A stretch of 64,000 bases of DNA from Bradyrhizobium sp. CB1015 (GTDB lineage: Bacteria; Pseudomonadota; Alphaproteobacteria; Rhizobiales; Xanthobacteraceae). The stretch covers positions 7,316,001-7,380,000 of the forward strand of contig NZ_CP104174.1 in assembly GCF_025200925.1 (NCBI RefSeq), written 5' to 3'. Positions 1 to 8,664 of the stretch are shown here, piece after piece; position 1 is the first letter of the stretch; every line of letters begins with the position of its first letter. The translations under genes and the position numbers were made by a program. Under the pieces are notes generated by a model that searched no databases, was not told where the DNA came from, and worked only from the letters and a program-made list of their open reading frames with translations.

Positions 1-294
1 ATCTCGTCTTTTAGAACGGCTCCACTTCTAACCCCTGGCATGCCAGATGCCAAGCGGATTATCACGCTGGCGGAAGCGGTTAGCTGCACGGCTCAGGCGG
101 AGCCCAAGACAACCCCGGAGTGCTGCCCCGGACACGGCTTTGCGTTTCGTCTAACGGGCCCATTGATGGAGCGAAGCCCGAATTGGCCGGGAGATCAATA
201 AAGGTGTCCCATGCTGCGATAGCGAAGCCCTATCGAATGCGCAGTCCGAGGCTACGGCGGGAGCACAAGGCCGCCGCCGGGAACATTCGCCTTT
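1..294. other. No gene recognised at the window edge
   Basis: This stretch upstream of the sulfur-carrier gene gives short open frames on both strands but none with a recognisable domain or a convincing ribosome binding site. It may be the far end of an intergenic region or a gene remnant entering from the left. No RNA gene or riboswitch fold was recognised by eye. Confidence 0.3.
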
Positions 295-528
295 CTAAAG
301 GGCGTCGCTCTTTTCAACCAGGAACACGATGCGCGCCTCGTTGCGCTCGGTGATCTCGACCTTGTCGCCGGTCTCGCGGATCAGATTCGGGATGTCGATC
401 ACCGAGAGCGGATCGGTGCAGTGAACTTCCAGCTGGTCGCCTGCCTTGAGCGGCTTGAGCGCCTTGCGCGTCTTGAGCGCCGGCAGCGGGCATTTCAGCC
501 CGGTGAGATCGAGTGTCGTCCTGGTCAT
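295..528 (-). CDS. tusA: TusA/SirA-family sulfurtransferase (sulfur carrier)
   Basis: A 77-residue protein of the usual size for the TusA/SirA/YedF family. The hallmark CPLP motif is at residues 14-17, in the context LKCPLPALKTRKAL, so the sulfur-carrying cysteine is present. Family members shuttle persulfide sulfur in the cytosol. Lying 45 bases downstream of moeA and near fdhD suggests it supplies sulfur for molybdenum-cofactor or formate dehydrogenase maturation, which is inference from context. It is probably the last gene of a mobB-moeA-tusA minus-strand operon. The subfamily (TusA itself versus another CPxP carrier) cannot be fixed by eye. Confidence 0.85.
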   Translation of the reverse strand: MTRTTLDLTGLKCPLPALKTRKALKPLKAGDQLEVHCTDPLSVIDIPNLIRETGDKVEITERNEARIVFLVEKSDAL

Positions 529-573
529 GGCCGCACCATGGCGGGGTGGAACGGCTGCGTCAACGCGGGAGGA

Positions 574-1830
574 TCAGATCAGGCCGGCGTAGGGCAGGAA
601 GCCCACGTCCTGCCCCGGCTCGACATTCGTGATGTCCTCGTCGAGCTCGACGAGGCCGTCGGTCTCGACCAGCGAGGACAACAGCCCGGCCCCTTCGCGC
701 GGGAACTTGATCGCCTCGAGCCCGCCGTCCTGCGCGCGCCGCAGCGAGGCGCGCACATATTCACGCCGCCCGGCCTTCTTCTTGTAGGTGAACGCCGCGC
801 GCAGCGGGATGGGCAAGAGCGGCTCCGGCAAGGCGCCCGACAGCGCCAACACCGTCGGTCGCACCACGTGGACGAATGTCACGAAGCTCGCGACGGGATT
901 GCCGGGCAATCCGATCAGCGGTGTGCCGTCGATGATGCCCATCGCCACGGGACGACCGGGCTTGATCGCCATCCGCCACAGCACCAGCGAGCCGATGCTC
1001 TCCACCGCCGCCTTGACGTGATCCTCCTCCCCGGTCGAGACGCCGCCGGTGGTGAGGATCAGGTCATGGTCGCCCGCAACCTGCTTCAGGCCGCTCGCAA
1101 GCGAACTGCGCTCGTCGCGCAGAATGCCGAGATCGCTGACCTCGCAGCCGAGCCGCCGCAGCATCGCCATCAGCATGAAGCGGTTGGAATCGAACAGCTG
1201 CGAGGCGGCGCGCGGCTCGCCGGGCGAGGCGAGCTCGTCGCCGGTCGAGAACACGGCGACACGGATGCGCCTGACGACGTCGAGCCTTGTCAGCCCGAAC
1301 GCGGCGGCAAGGGCGACATGCTGCGGCCGCAGGCGCTGGCCGGCGCGGAGCGCGACCTGACCTTGCGCAATGTCCTCGCCTGCAGGCCGGACATTGGCCC
1401 CACGCTTCAGCCCCGGCGGCAACACGATCCTGCCTGAAGCATCGATGCGGACGTCCTCCTGCATGAAGACGGTCCCCGCATCCGGCGGCATCGGCGCGCC
1501 AGTGAAGATGCGCGCGGTGTGGCCGGGCTTGATCGGCGCTTGCGCAAGTCCGCCGGCCTGGATGCGGCCGTCGAGCGGGAACGCCTGTTCCGCCCTTGCC
1601 GGAAGGTCGGCGTTGCGCACGGCGTAACCGTCGACCGCGGAGTTGGTGAACGGCGGCAGCGGCAAGGGTGCGGCCACATCGCGCGCCAGCACGCGCCCGT
1701 CGGCATCGACCAGCGCCACCGTCTCGAGATCGACGATCGCGTTGACACGCGTCGTGATGAGGCCGACGGCTTCGTCGACCGACATCATCGGGCCGCCGAA
1801 GGCAAAGCAATCGTCCGACAGTTGCGCCAT
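574..1830 (-). CDS. moeA: Molybdopterin molybdotransferase MoeA (gephyrin-like, Glp type)
   Basis: A 418-residue protein of normal MoeA length. Visible family motifs are PPFTNSAVDGYAVR near residue 58, STGDELASPGEP near 190, TTGGVSTGEEDHVK near 265 and GLPGNPVASFVTF near 310. MoeA inserts molybdate into adenylylated molybdopterin in the cytosol to give molybdenum cofactor. The start lies 9 bases after the mobB stop, so the two are almost certainly cotranscribed; an internal ATG-ATG 15 codons downstream is an alternative start. This is the most canonical of three MoeA-like proteins in the window and the best candidate for the housekeeping enzyme. Confidence 0.93.
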   Translation of the reverse strand: MAQLSDDCFAFGGPMMSVDEAVGLITTRVNAIVDLETVALVDADGRVLARDVAAPLPLPPFTNSAVDGYAVRNADLPARAEQAFPLDGRIQAGGLAQAPIKPGHTARIFTGAPMPPDAGTVFMQEDVRIDASGRIVLPPGLKRGANVRPAGEDIAQGQVALRAGQRLRPQHVALAAAFGLTRLDVVRRIRVAVFSTGDELASPGEPRAASQLFDSNRFMLMAMLRRLGCEVSDLGILRDERSSLASGLKQVAGDHDLILTTGGVSTGEEDHVKAAVESIGSLVLWRMAIKPGRPVAMGIIDGTPLIGLPGNPVASFVTFVHVVRPTVLALSGALPEPLLPIPLRAAFTYKKKAGRREYVRASLRRAQDGGLEAIKFPREGAGLLSSLVETDGLVELDEDITNVEPGQDVGFLPYAGLI

Positions 1831-1839
1831 GGTGCCTCG

Positions 1840-2367
1840 TCAGCGTATCGCGGTGCTTCTTGCCACCGCTTCCTCGATCGGCATCGCCGCCCGAAGCAGC
1901 AACGCGGCGACGGCGGGGATATCATCGAGATGGACGGTCGGCAGCCGGGTTTCAACCGCGACGTCGCTCGCAATCCCCGCTATCCCGGGATCGTCCGGAA
2001 ACAGCAGCGGTTTGCCGTTGGCGGCGCGATGCACTTCGATCTTGCGATGCGGCTCGCGCTTGAAGCCCTCGACCACGACGAGATCGACCGCGGAGAGCTT
2101 CTCGAGCAGCTCCGGCAGCCGCGGCTCCGCCGCCCCGCGCAACTCACGCATCAGCGCCCAGCGCTTCGACGAGGCGACCAGCACCTCCGCCGCGCCGGCC
2201 TCGCGATGGCGCCAGGAATCCTTGCCGGGCACGTCGACGTCGAACTGGTGATGCGCATGCTTGATCACGGAGACGCGCAGGCCTTGCGCGCTGAAATGCG
2301 GGATCAGCCGCGTCAACAGCGTGGTCTTGCCCGCACCGCTCCATCCTGCAAGGCCGATGACTTTCAT
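1840..2367 (-). CDS. mobB: Molybdopterin-guanine dinucleotide biosynthesis adapter MobB
   Basis: The protein starts MKVIGLAGWSGAGKTTLL, putting a Walker A P-loop (GWSGAGKT) at residues 8-15. It continues with the MobB-typical VIKHAHHQFDVD segment and a VVEGFK motif near residue 100. About 175 residues is normal for the family. MobB is a GTP-binding helper of MobA in attaching GMP to molybdenum cofactor. The in-frame ATG seven codons upstream would add a non-conserved MLEKRPR extension, so the start at 2367 is preferred. It heads the minus-strand operon mobB-moeA-tusA and is divergent from fdhD. Confidence 0.92.
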   Translation of the reverse strand: MKVIGLAGWSGAGKTTLLTRLIPHFSAQGLRVSVIKHAHHQFDVDVPGKDSWRHREAGAAEVLVASSKRWALMRELRGAAEPRLPELLEKLSAVDLVVVEGFKREPHRKIEVHRAANGKPLLFPDDPGIAGIASDVAVETRLPTVHLDDIPAVAALLLRAAMPIEEAVARSTAIR

Positions 2368-2422
2368 TCGAGGTCTCTTTTCCAGCAACCAGCGCTCGCC
2401 GATGGAACCACCATCCCCTCCC

Positions 2423-2499
2423 CGTCATTGCGAGCGGAGCGAAGCAATCCAGACTGCCGCGGAAAGATTCTGGATTGCTTCGCTCCGCTCGCAATGACG
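2423..2499. repeat. Palindromic extragenic repeat with 31-bp perfect arms
   Basis: Positions 2423-2453 and 2469-2499 are perfect reverse complements separated by 15 bases. The element lies in the divergent mobB/fdhD intergenic region. The CGTCATTGCGAGCGGAGCG-type arm is a familiar dispersed palindrome in Bradyrhizobium-like genomes (recalled knowledge, not searched). It can fold as a strong hairpin but has no T-run, so it is more likely a REP-like or MITE-like repeat than a terminator. Confidence 0.85.
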
Positions 2500-2572
2500 A
2501 GCGGAGCCATTTTGCCCATTCCCGGCCATGCTTATATCGGCTTGACCCGAATGTCATGCTAACCTCGGCGCC

Positions 2573-3463
2573 ATGATGAAGATCGACAAAGCCCCGGTGC
2601 CCCTGATCGTCCCCAATCCGGACGACCCGCGCCTGACCCAGAGCGTGACCGGCACCGACCAGACCGGCGCCAGGGTCGAGATCAAGGTGCCGATGGAGCG
2701 GCCACTGACGCTCTATTTGAATGCGCAGGAGATCGTCACCATGATGACGATCGGCGACTATCCGGAATATCTGGCGCTCGGCTATCTGCTGAACCAGAAC
2801 ATGCTGAAATATAACGACGTGGTCACCGAGGTCGAATACGACGACGACCTCCAGGTGGTCGTCGTGCGCACCTCACATCACACCAATTTCGAGGCCAAGC
2901 TGAAGAAGCGCACGCAGACCTCGGGCTGCGCACAGGGCACCGCCTTCGGCGACCTCTTGGAGGCGGTCGAGAGCGTCGCGCTGCCCAAGGCCGAGCTGCG
3001 CACCTCCTGGCTCTACCAGATGACGCAGACCATCAACACCATGCCCTCGCTTTATCTGGAGGCCGGCGCGATCCATGGCTGCGTGCTGTGCAAGGAGGGC
3101 ACCCCCCTCTGCTACACCGAGGACGTCGGCCGCCACAACGCCGTCGACAAAATCGCCGGCTGGATGTACCGCCACGGCGTCGACGCGTCCGACAAGATCC
3201 TCTACACCACCGGACGCCTCACCTCGGAGATGGTGATCAAGACCGTGCGCATGGGCATTCCGATCCTGGTGTCGCGCTCCGGCTTCACCGCCTGGGGAGT
3301 CGATCTCGCAAGGCAGGTCGGCCTGACGCTGGTCGGACGCACACGCGGCAAGCGCTTCATCGCGCTCGCAGGCGAAGAACGCATCGTCTACGACCAGAAC
3401 CTCGCTTATGTCGAAGAGGAATCGGCCAAGCACAAGCGCAAGGGTGAAGGCGGTGAAGACTGA
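2573..3463 (+). CDS. fdhD: Formate dehydrogenase accessory sulfurtransferase FdhD
   Basis: A 296-residue FdhD-family protein with the family motif [15 protein letters not shown] near residue 183 and the GRLTSEMV segment near 217. FdhD passes sulfur to the molybdenum or tungsten bis-MGD cofactor before insertion into formate dehydrogenase. The central cysteine region reads SGCAQGTAF, with a second CVLC pair further on, rather than the CGxCG of well-studied members, so it belongs to a divergent subfamily. Start codons ATG-ATG at 2573/2576 are equivalent choices. Its stop region overlaps or abuts the mobA start, implying translational coupling. Confidence 0.9.
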   Translation: MMKIDKAPVPLIVPNPDDPRLTQSVTGTDQTGARVEIKVPMERPLTLYLNAQEIVTMMTIGDYPEYLALGYLLNQNMLKYNDVVTEVEYDDDLQVVVVRTSHHTNFEAKLKKRTQTSGCAQGTAFGDLLEAVESVALPKAELRTSWLYQMTQTINTMPSLYLEAGAIHGCVLCKEGTPLCYTEDVGRHNAVDKIAGWMYRHGVDASDKILYTTGRLTSEMVIKTVRMGIPILVSRSGFTAWGVDLARQVGLTLVGRTRGKRFIALAGEERIVYDQNLAYVEEESAKHKRKGEGGED

Positions 3464-4100
3464 CGTGTCCGCGGCGCATGTTCCGCCGACTCTCGGCGTG
3501 CTGCTCGCCGGCGGGCTCGCGCGGCGCATGGGCGGCGGCGACAAGCCGATGCGCAGCATCGGCGGCCGCACCATTCTGGAACGCGTGATCGCGCGCCTTT
3601 CGCCCCAGTGCAGCGGGCTGATCCTCAACGCCAACGGCGATCCCGCCCGCTTTGCCGCGTTCGGCCTGCAGGTCGTCGCCGACGACGTGCCGGGCTACCC
3701 CGGCCCCCTCGCCGGCATCCTCGCGGCGCTCGACTGGGCCGCGGCGAACAGTCCGGAGATCGAATGGGTGCTCAGCGCCGCCGGCGACTGCCCTTTCCTG
3801 CCGCGCGATCTCGTCGCGCGCCTGCATGAGGTGCGCGCGCGTGAGAACGCGCAGCTTGCGGTCGCCGCGTCAGGCGCGCAGTCGCATCCGGTGATCGGCC
3901 TGTGGCGTGTCGCCTTGCGCGAGGAGCTGCGCCACGCGCTCGTGGTCGAAGACCTCCGCAAGATCGACCGCTGGACCGCGCGCTATCCGCTCGCGACGGT
4001 GACCTGGCCGAACGAGCCGCTCGATCCGTTCTTCAATGCCAACACGGTCGAGGATATTGCCGAGGCCGAGCGGCTGGCTGCGCTGGATGACGCGTCCTAA
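3453..4100 (+). CDS. mobA: Molybdenum cofactor guanylyltransferase MobA
   Basis: The N-terminus has the nucleotidyltransferase signature [17 protein letters not shown], followed by [13 protein letters not shown] (the metal/GTP-binding GDxP region) and HPVIGLW, all diagnostic of MobA, which transfers GMP to molybdopterin. The open frame extends back to ATG 3408, but that extension lies wholly inside fdhD and is not MobA-like. GTG at 3444 or 3453, overlapping the end of fdhD, are the better starts and give about 215-218 residues, the usual family length. It forms an operon with fdhD. Confidence 0.9.
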   Translation: MKTDVSAAHVPPTLGVLLAGGLARRMGGGDKPMRSIGGRTILERVIARLSPQCSGLILNANGDPARFAAFGLQVVADDVPGYPGPLAGILAALDWAAANSPEIEWVLSAAGDCPFLPRDLVARLHEVRARENAQLAVAASGAQSHPVIGLWRVALREELRHALVVEDLRKIDRWTARYPLATVTWPNEPLDPFFNANTVEDIAEAERLAALDDAS

Positions 4101-4180
4101 GCCGCTGCGTTGAGCTGTTGGCCGTGAACCCGACCGAGCAAGCGAACGACCAATGATCGGTACGTTGCCCCGGATGAACC

Positions 4181-4417
4181 ATGGCCGACTCTCTCTTGGA
4201 TGTCGTTTTCGATGTCGTCGATCTCGCGCTCGATGTTTCGGATGTGATCGATCGCACGAAGCAGCTGAGCAAGCCTGACCTCGTCGAGGTCCCGCCCGAT
4301 CCGAAGCCGTTGCCGGCCCCCGCGCAACGTGCGCTGGCCGAGGCCGAGGAACGGGAGCGCAAGCGCGGGCAACCCGATCGAGCCGCCAGCGCCACCGACC
4401 AGGCGTCGCAACCGTAG
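4181..4417 (+). CDS. Small conserved-looking hypothetical protein
   Basis: A 78-residue protein, acidic and aliphatic at the N-terminus (MADSLLDVVFDVVDLALDVS) and rich in Pro, Ala and Glu toward the C-terminus. No known domain was recognised. It sits between mobA and the convergent MoeA fusion gene. The ordered hydrophobic periodicity makes it plausible as a real gene, but nothing ties it to cofactor synthesis. Confidence 0.5.
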   Translation: MADSLLDVVFDVVDLALDVSDVIDRTKQLSKPDLVEVPPDPKPLPAPAQRALAEAEERERKRGQPDRAASATDQASQP

Positions 4418-4430
4418 ATCTAGTTGATAT

Positions 4431-6380
4431 CTACGCAGGCCGGAAACCCGCGCGCTCGAGTGCGGCGCGCGCCGCGTGCGAGCCGAGCGCGTCGAGAAAG
4501 GCCCGCACGGCCGGCCGGTCTTTGCGTGCGGTCACCAGCGCGAAGTCATAATGCTCTTCGGCCAGCGGAATGAAACCGAGGCCGACGGCGTGGGCGACCG
4601 GCGCAATGGTCATGCCCCAGTCGGCGCGGTGCTGCGCCACGGCCGCCGCCACCGCATTGTGCGAGCGCGGCTGGTTCCAATAGCCTTCCGGACGCGCGCC
4701 GCCGAGCAGCCGGTCGATCAGGATGCGGGTGCCGGCGCCCTGGTTGCGGTTGACCATGATGCAGGCGGGGTCGGCGAGCGCTGCGGCAACAGCGTCCTTT
4801 GCGCTCATGCCCTCGAAACGTTTGTCGCCCTTGCGGCAGACAATGCCCTGCATCCGCCGCCAGCCGGCGACGAGCTCGAGTCCCTCGACAAGGTAAGGCG
4901 TGTTGTAGGTCTCGCTCTTGTCGTCGAACAAATGGATCGGTGCGAGATCGCATTCGCCACGCTTGGCTGCTGCAAGCCCGCCGAGACTGCCGACTGCGAT
5001 CGAGCGCACGGTGAGACCAGCATGCGCGAGCTGTGCGGTGACGAGATCAAGGCCGGTGCAATGGCTGCCGACGATGACGAGATCCGGCACGCGCACATGC
5101 GGCGTGAACAGCGTCACCTCCGTTTCGGTCCCGGCCGGCATCTGGTCGGCAAGTGCAGCGATACGCAGAAAGCCGTCCGCCTGCGCAAAGGACGTGATCG
5201 CACCAGACCCCTTGCCGGAAGGATAGGCGATGAGGCCCTCCCTGCCCTGGACCAGCGAGACCATGACGAATTCGGTGCGGCCGAGCTCCGAGGCGATGCG
5301 CACCGGCGCGGTCGCGTTCACCTTGGCATCGGAGCGCGGCGGCAGTCCGGCCATCCTGCGCAATACCGGCACGATCATGTCGTGGAAGGTGAACATCGCC
5401 GAGGTCGGAAAGCCCGGCAGGATCACGACAGGCTTGCCGTCGCACACCGCAAGGCACAACGGCTTGCCGGGCTTGAGCGCGACGCCATGCGCGATGATGC
5501 CGGGCGCGCCGAGCCGGCCGATGATGCGATGAGACAGGTCGCCCGCGCCTTTCGAGGTGCCGCCCGACAGCACCAGCATGTCGGCATCCGCAAGCGCGTT
5601 GCGCATGGCGGCTTCGAGCCTGGCTTCGTCGTCCGGAATGGCGCCGAGGAAGACGGCCTCGCCACCGTTTTCGTCGATCGCGGCCGCGACGATGGCGCCG
5701 TTGGTATCGTAGATCTCGGCGGGCCCGAGCACCTCGCCGGGCTGAACCAGCTCGTCGCCGGTGGAGATCACGGCAACCCGCGGTCTGCGGACAACACTCA
5801 CCTCAGCGATGCCGCAAGCCGCCAGCATGCCGATCTCGCGCGAGCCGATGATGGTGCCGGCGCGCAGCAGCGCCTCGCCGCACGCGATGTCGGATCCGGC
5901 ATAGGAGACGAATTGCCCCGGCGAGACAGCGCGACGGACGTCGATCGCATCTTGGCCGGCCGGCTGGGTGTGCTCGACCATGACCACGGCATCGGCGCCG
6001 CGCGGCAACGGACCGCCGGTGGCGATCGCCGTTGCGGTTCCGGCCGCCACCTGCAGTGTCGGCGCGGTCCCGCAATGAACAGTCTCGCCATTCAGCGCGA
6101 GGCGCACGGGCGCGCCCTCGCCGGCCGCCGCAAGGTCGGCGGAGCGCACGGCAAAGCCGTCGACATTGGAGCGGTCGAACGGCGGGACGTCGATCGGGGC
6201 CGTGATATCTTCGGCGAGGGCAGCGCCCAGCGCGGCTGCGAGCTTGCGCGTTTCGGTGCGGCGCGCGCGCGGGAACAAGGCCGCCTCGAAGCGCGCCAAG
6301 GCCTCCTCGCGCGACAGGATCTTGAGGAACTGCTCCTGCTCGAGCGCGCTGCGGTCCGGTGATTTCGGGATCATCGTCAT
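4431..6380 (-). CDS. MoeA-periplasmic-binding-like domain fusion protein
   Basis: A 649-residue protein, longer than ordinary MoeA (about 400). Residues 1-410 are MoeA: PPFDRSNVDGFAVR, STGDELVQPGE, LSGGTSKGAGDLSHR and ILPGFPTSAMF. Residues 420-649 form a type-2 periplasmic-binding-like domain without a signal peptide (VIVGSHCTGLDLVTAQL, GECDLAPIHLFD, NRNQGAGTRILIDRLL). Such fusions are known in prokaryotic Moco genes and are thought to let the enzyme bind its oxyanion or sense cofactor. The domain resembles the C-terminal half of the HTH regulator at 8665. The MoeA-like gene upstream ends 12 bases before it, so they form one operon. Confidence 0.88.
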   Translation of the reverse strand: MTMIPKSPDRSALEQEQFLKILSREEALARFEAALFPRARRTETRKLAAALGAALAEDITAPIDVPPFDRSNVDGFAVRSADLAAAGEGAPVRLALNGETVHCGTAPTLQVAAGTATAIATGGPLPRGADAVVMVEHTQPAGQDAIDVRRAVSPGQFVSYAGSDIACGEALLRAGTIIGSREIGMLAACGIAEVSVVRRPRVAVISTGDELVQPGEVLGPAEIYDTNGAIVAAAIDENGGEAVFLGAIPDDEARLEAAMRNALADADMLVLSGGTSKGAGDLSHRIIGRLGAPGIIAHGVALKPGKPLCLAVCDGKPVVILPGFPTSAMFTFHDMIVPVLRRMAGLPPRSDAKVNATAPVRIASELGRTEFVMVSLVQGREGLIAYPSGKGSGAITSFAQADGFLRIAALADQMPAGTETEVTLFTPHVRVPDLVIVGSHCTGLDLVTAQLAHAGLTVRSIAVGSLGGLAAAKRGECDLAPIHLFDDKSETYNTPYLVEGLELVAGWRRMQGIVCRKGDKRFEGMSAKDAVAAALADPACIMVNRNQGAGTRILIDRLLGGARPEGYWNQPRSHNAVAAAVAQHRADWGMTIAPVAHAVGLGFIPLAEEHYDFALVTARKDRPAVRAFLDALGSHAARAALERAGFRPA

Positions 6381-6392
6381 GCCAGAACCCTA

Positions 6393-7499
6393 TCACGCCC
6401 GCATCAGATACGCATCGATCGGCGTACCTGCCGCAAATCCCTCGTCGCTGGCGGAAATGAGCAGCCAAGCGTCCGCACGGGCGATGGCCTGAAGCGGCCA
6501 TTCGCCCACGGCAAGCGGCATCCAGGCACGATGTTCCTCAGCCAGCAAAGCGATCTCCGTGATGCCGACGCTGGAGGCGATTTTTCGCGCAAGCGGCAGC
6601 GACACTTTTCGACGCGGCCGACGCGCCGACAAATGGTCGACGAGCGGCAGCACGAGTGCAAGCCAAGCTGCAAACGCGTGATCGGGCGAGCCGGGCAAGG
6701 CGATGACCGGAACCCGTCCCAGCCGTCCGACCGCGGCGGTGCGTCCCGGCTGCAGCGCAAGGCCGTGCGCCATCACCTCGCCGCGCCGGGCGAGGGCCGC
6801 GATGGCGGCGTCCTGGCGGCCGACGCCGCTACCGCCGATGGTCAGCAGAACATCGCAGGAGGACGCCTCGAGCGCATCGGCAAGCGACGCTGCATCGCGC
6901 GCACGCGCTTGACGCGTTTCCACATCCAGTCCCGCTGCGTGCGCGATCCCGGCAATCATCTGCGCCGTGACCGTTCCACTCGGCACATTGACGATGCGCA
7001 GCCGCGGCCGCCTCACGGCGAGTTTCTCCACGCCCGCCACGCGCGCGAGCAGCAGATCCTTCGCAGCGATGGGATGGCCCGCGGCCCCCACGGCCATGCG
7101 CGCGGCAATGTCGCTGCCCGCGCGCCTGACACCCTGCCCCGGCGCGCCCTCTGCGAGCACTTGGGCAAGCGGCCCAGACATCTCCACGGCGTCAGCATCG
7201 AGCACGCAATCGCATCCCGCCGGCATCGCCTCACCCGCCTCGACCCATGCAGGGGCCATTGCCAGCGGCACAGGCGAGTAAGCGGACGCCCCGACGAGAT
7301 CGTTGGCGGATAGCGCCCAACCGTCTACGGCCGCAATGTTCCGCGAAGGATAGGCGGCAAGCAGCGGGGCGCCCGCCGCGATGCAGGCGATTACGTCCGC
7401 CAGCGGCACCTCCACCGGCGCGACGGGATCAACGCCCTGCAGCAGCGCGGCAAGCGCGGTGTCGAGCGGCGTGAGCGAGGACGGCAGGCGCTGGGTCAT
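6393..7499 (-). CDS. Divergent MoeA-like molybdopterin-binding protein
   Basis: A 368-residue protein retaining the MoeA layout in degenerate form: NIAAVDGWALSAND near residue 59, LLTIGGSGVGRQDAA near 222 and IALPGSPDHAFAAWL near 270. Several positions invariant in MoeA are changed, for example GDE is replaced by VPSGTV. It may have a regulatory or specialised metal-insertion role rather than being a redundant enzyme. The ATG at 7499 is chosen because upstream in-frame codons overlap the 3' part of the tupA-like gene region and are not MoeA-like. It is cotranscribed with the downstream MoeA fusion and probably the upstream binding protein. Confidence 0.8.
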   Translation of the reverse strand: MTQRLPSSLTPLDTALAALLQGVDPVAPVEVPLADVIACIAAGAPLLAAYPSRNIAAVDGWALSANDLVGASAYSPVPLAMAPAWVEAGEAMPAGCDCVLDADAVEMSGPLAQVLAEGAPGQGVRRAGSDIAARMAVGAAGHPIAAKDLLLARVAGVEKLAVRRPRLRIVNVPSGTVTAQMIAGIAHAAGLDVETRQARARDAASLADALEASSCDVLLTIGGSGVGRQDAAIAALARRGEVMAHGLALQPGRTAAVGRLGRVPVIALPGSPDHAFAAWLALVLPLVDHLSARRPRRKVSLPLARKIASSVGITEIALLAEEHRAWMPLAVGEWPLQAIARADAWLLISASDEGFAAGTPIDAYLMRA

Positions 7500-7552
7500 G
7501 CGCCATGAGGACCATGCATCGTCCGGTTTGGCAACCGCCGGCGATGCCGGCC

Positions 7553-8380
7553 TCAGCCACCCGACCTGTCCGAATTGGGAAAAAACAGCTGCTGCCCGTC
7601 GACCTTGTAGCCGGCGATCGCCGTCTGCCCCTCCGGCGACGTCAGCCAATCCACGAAACTCTGCGCGTTGTCCTTCTTCACGTTCGGGAACTTCGCAGGG
7701 TTCACCAGCATCACGCCATATTGGTTGAGCAGCCGCCGGTCGCCTTCGACGACGATGTCGAGATCGCCGCGATCCCTGAAGGCAATCCAGCTGCCGCGTT
7801 CCGACAGCACATAGGCGTTGGCGGCGCGCGCGGCCTCGAGCGCCGCGGCCATCCCCGGCCCGGCCTCGCGATACCAGGCGCCCTTGGCGCCGGCGATGTC
7901 GATGCCGGCGACGATCCAAAGCGCGAGCTCGGCGGCGTGAGTGCCCGACCGATCGCCGCGCGTCACGAACGGCGCGCCCTTGGCTTCGATCGCCTTCAGC
8001 GCCGTCGCGATGTCCTTGCCCTTCACGCCCGCGGGATCGCTCTTCGGCCCGATCAGCACATAGTCGCTGTACATCACGTCGTAGCGCTTCACGCCGAAGC
8101 CGTCGGCAACGAACTTCTCCTCCTGTGGCCGCGCGTGCATCAGCACGACATCCACCTCGCCCCGCCTCGCCCCATCGAGCACCTCGTCGGCGCGCCGCGC
8201 GATCACGGTGACGTCGATGCCGGTCTTGTCGCGGAAGATCGGCAGCAGATAGTCGAGCAGCCCGGACTCCTGCGTCGCCGTCGTCGAAGCGAGGACGATG
8301 CTGCGGTCCTCCGCGGATGACGCCGCAATGCCTGCGGCAAGGCCGCAGAGGAGCGCAAGTGCAACGGACAGGCGGCCCAT
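7553..8380 (-). CDS. TupA-like tungstate/molybdate-type substrate-binding protein
   Basis: A 275-residue secreted protein with a clear signal peptide (residues 1-23, cut near AASSAED) and the TupA-family oxyanion motif STTATQESGLLDYLLP directly after it, then TRGDRSGTH near residue 130. The family binds tungstate or molybdate in the periplasm for an ABC importer. No tupB permease or tupC ATPase gene is adjacent; instead MoeA-like genes follow, so uptake partners must be elsewhere. Divergent from the HTH/binding-domain regulator at 8665, with a candidate operator between. Confidence 0.85.
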   Translation of the reverse strand: MGRLSVALALLCGLAAGIAASSAEDRSIVLASTTATQESGLLDYLLPIFRDKTGIDVTVIARRADEVLDGARRGEVDVVLMHARPQEEKFVADGFGVKRYDVMYSDYVLIGPKSDPAGVKGKDIATALKAIEAKGAPFVTRGDRSGTHAAELALWIVAGIDIAGAKGAWYREAGPGMAAALEAARAANAYVLSERGSWIAFRDRGDLDIVVEGDRRLLNQYGVMLVNPAKFPNVKKDNAQSFVDWLTSPEGQTAIAGYKVDGQQLFFPNSDRSGG

Positions 8381-8497
8381 GATCCGGGTTCCCTCGGTTA
8401 TGACGCGATCATGATGATGATCGATTGCGCCGCACTCGTGACGCGTTTTTGCGCTGCCAGTCGGGAAATTTCGGCAATTTCATCGAGGCGTATCGCA

Positions 8498-8522
8498 TGA
8501 ACGATCGCTTTGGGATCGTTCA
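8498..8522. promoter_or_regulatory. Perfect dyad, candidate operator between tupA-like gene and regulator
   Basis: TGAACGATC at 8498-8506 and GATCGTTCA at 8514-8522 form a perfect 9-bp inverted repeat with a 7-base spacer. It lies in the 284-base region between the divergent tupA-like gene and the HTH regulator gene, an ideal place for autoregulation. Neither flank shows the classic ModE operator sequence. Function is inferred from position and symmetry only. Confidence 0.5.
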
Positions 8523-8664
8523 CCAAAGCGGAAATCGCGCGTGCTGGATGTGTTGCAAAGCAGCGAGATGATCGGGCATGGTTCCCGCGACAAAAATCTG
8601 AAATGCAGAATTCCACCTGCGTCGGACGTCAAAAAGAAAGCAAGAATTTGCATAGGAATGCAGG

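Noticed and set aside
421..1437. Long plus-strand open frame opposite tusA and moeA
   Set aside because: It is antisense to clearly recognised minus-strand genes, has Arg/Gly/His-rich composition typical of high-GC shadow frames, and no family motif.
4476..6362. 628-codon plus-strand frame opposite the MoeA fusion gene
   Set aside because: A high-GC antisense shadow; the minus-strand product has unambiguous MoeA and binding-domain motifs.
8398..8616. 72-codon minus-strand frame in the tupA-regulator intergenic region
   Set aside because: Unlikely composition and no start support; the region is better explained as regulatory DNA with a perfect dyad.
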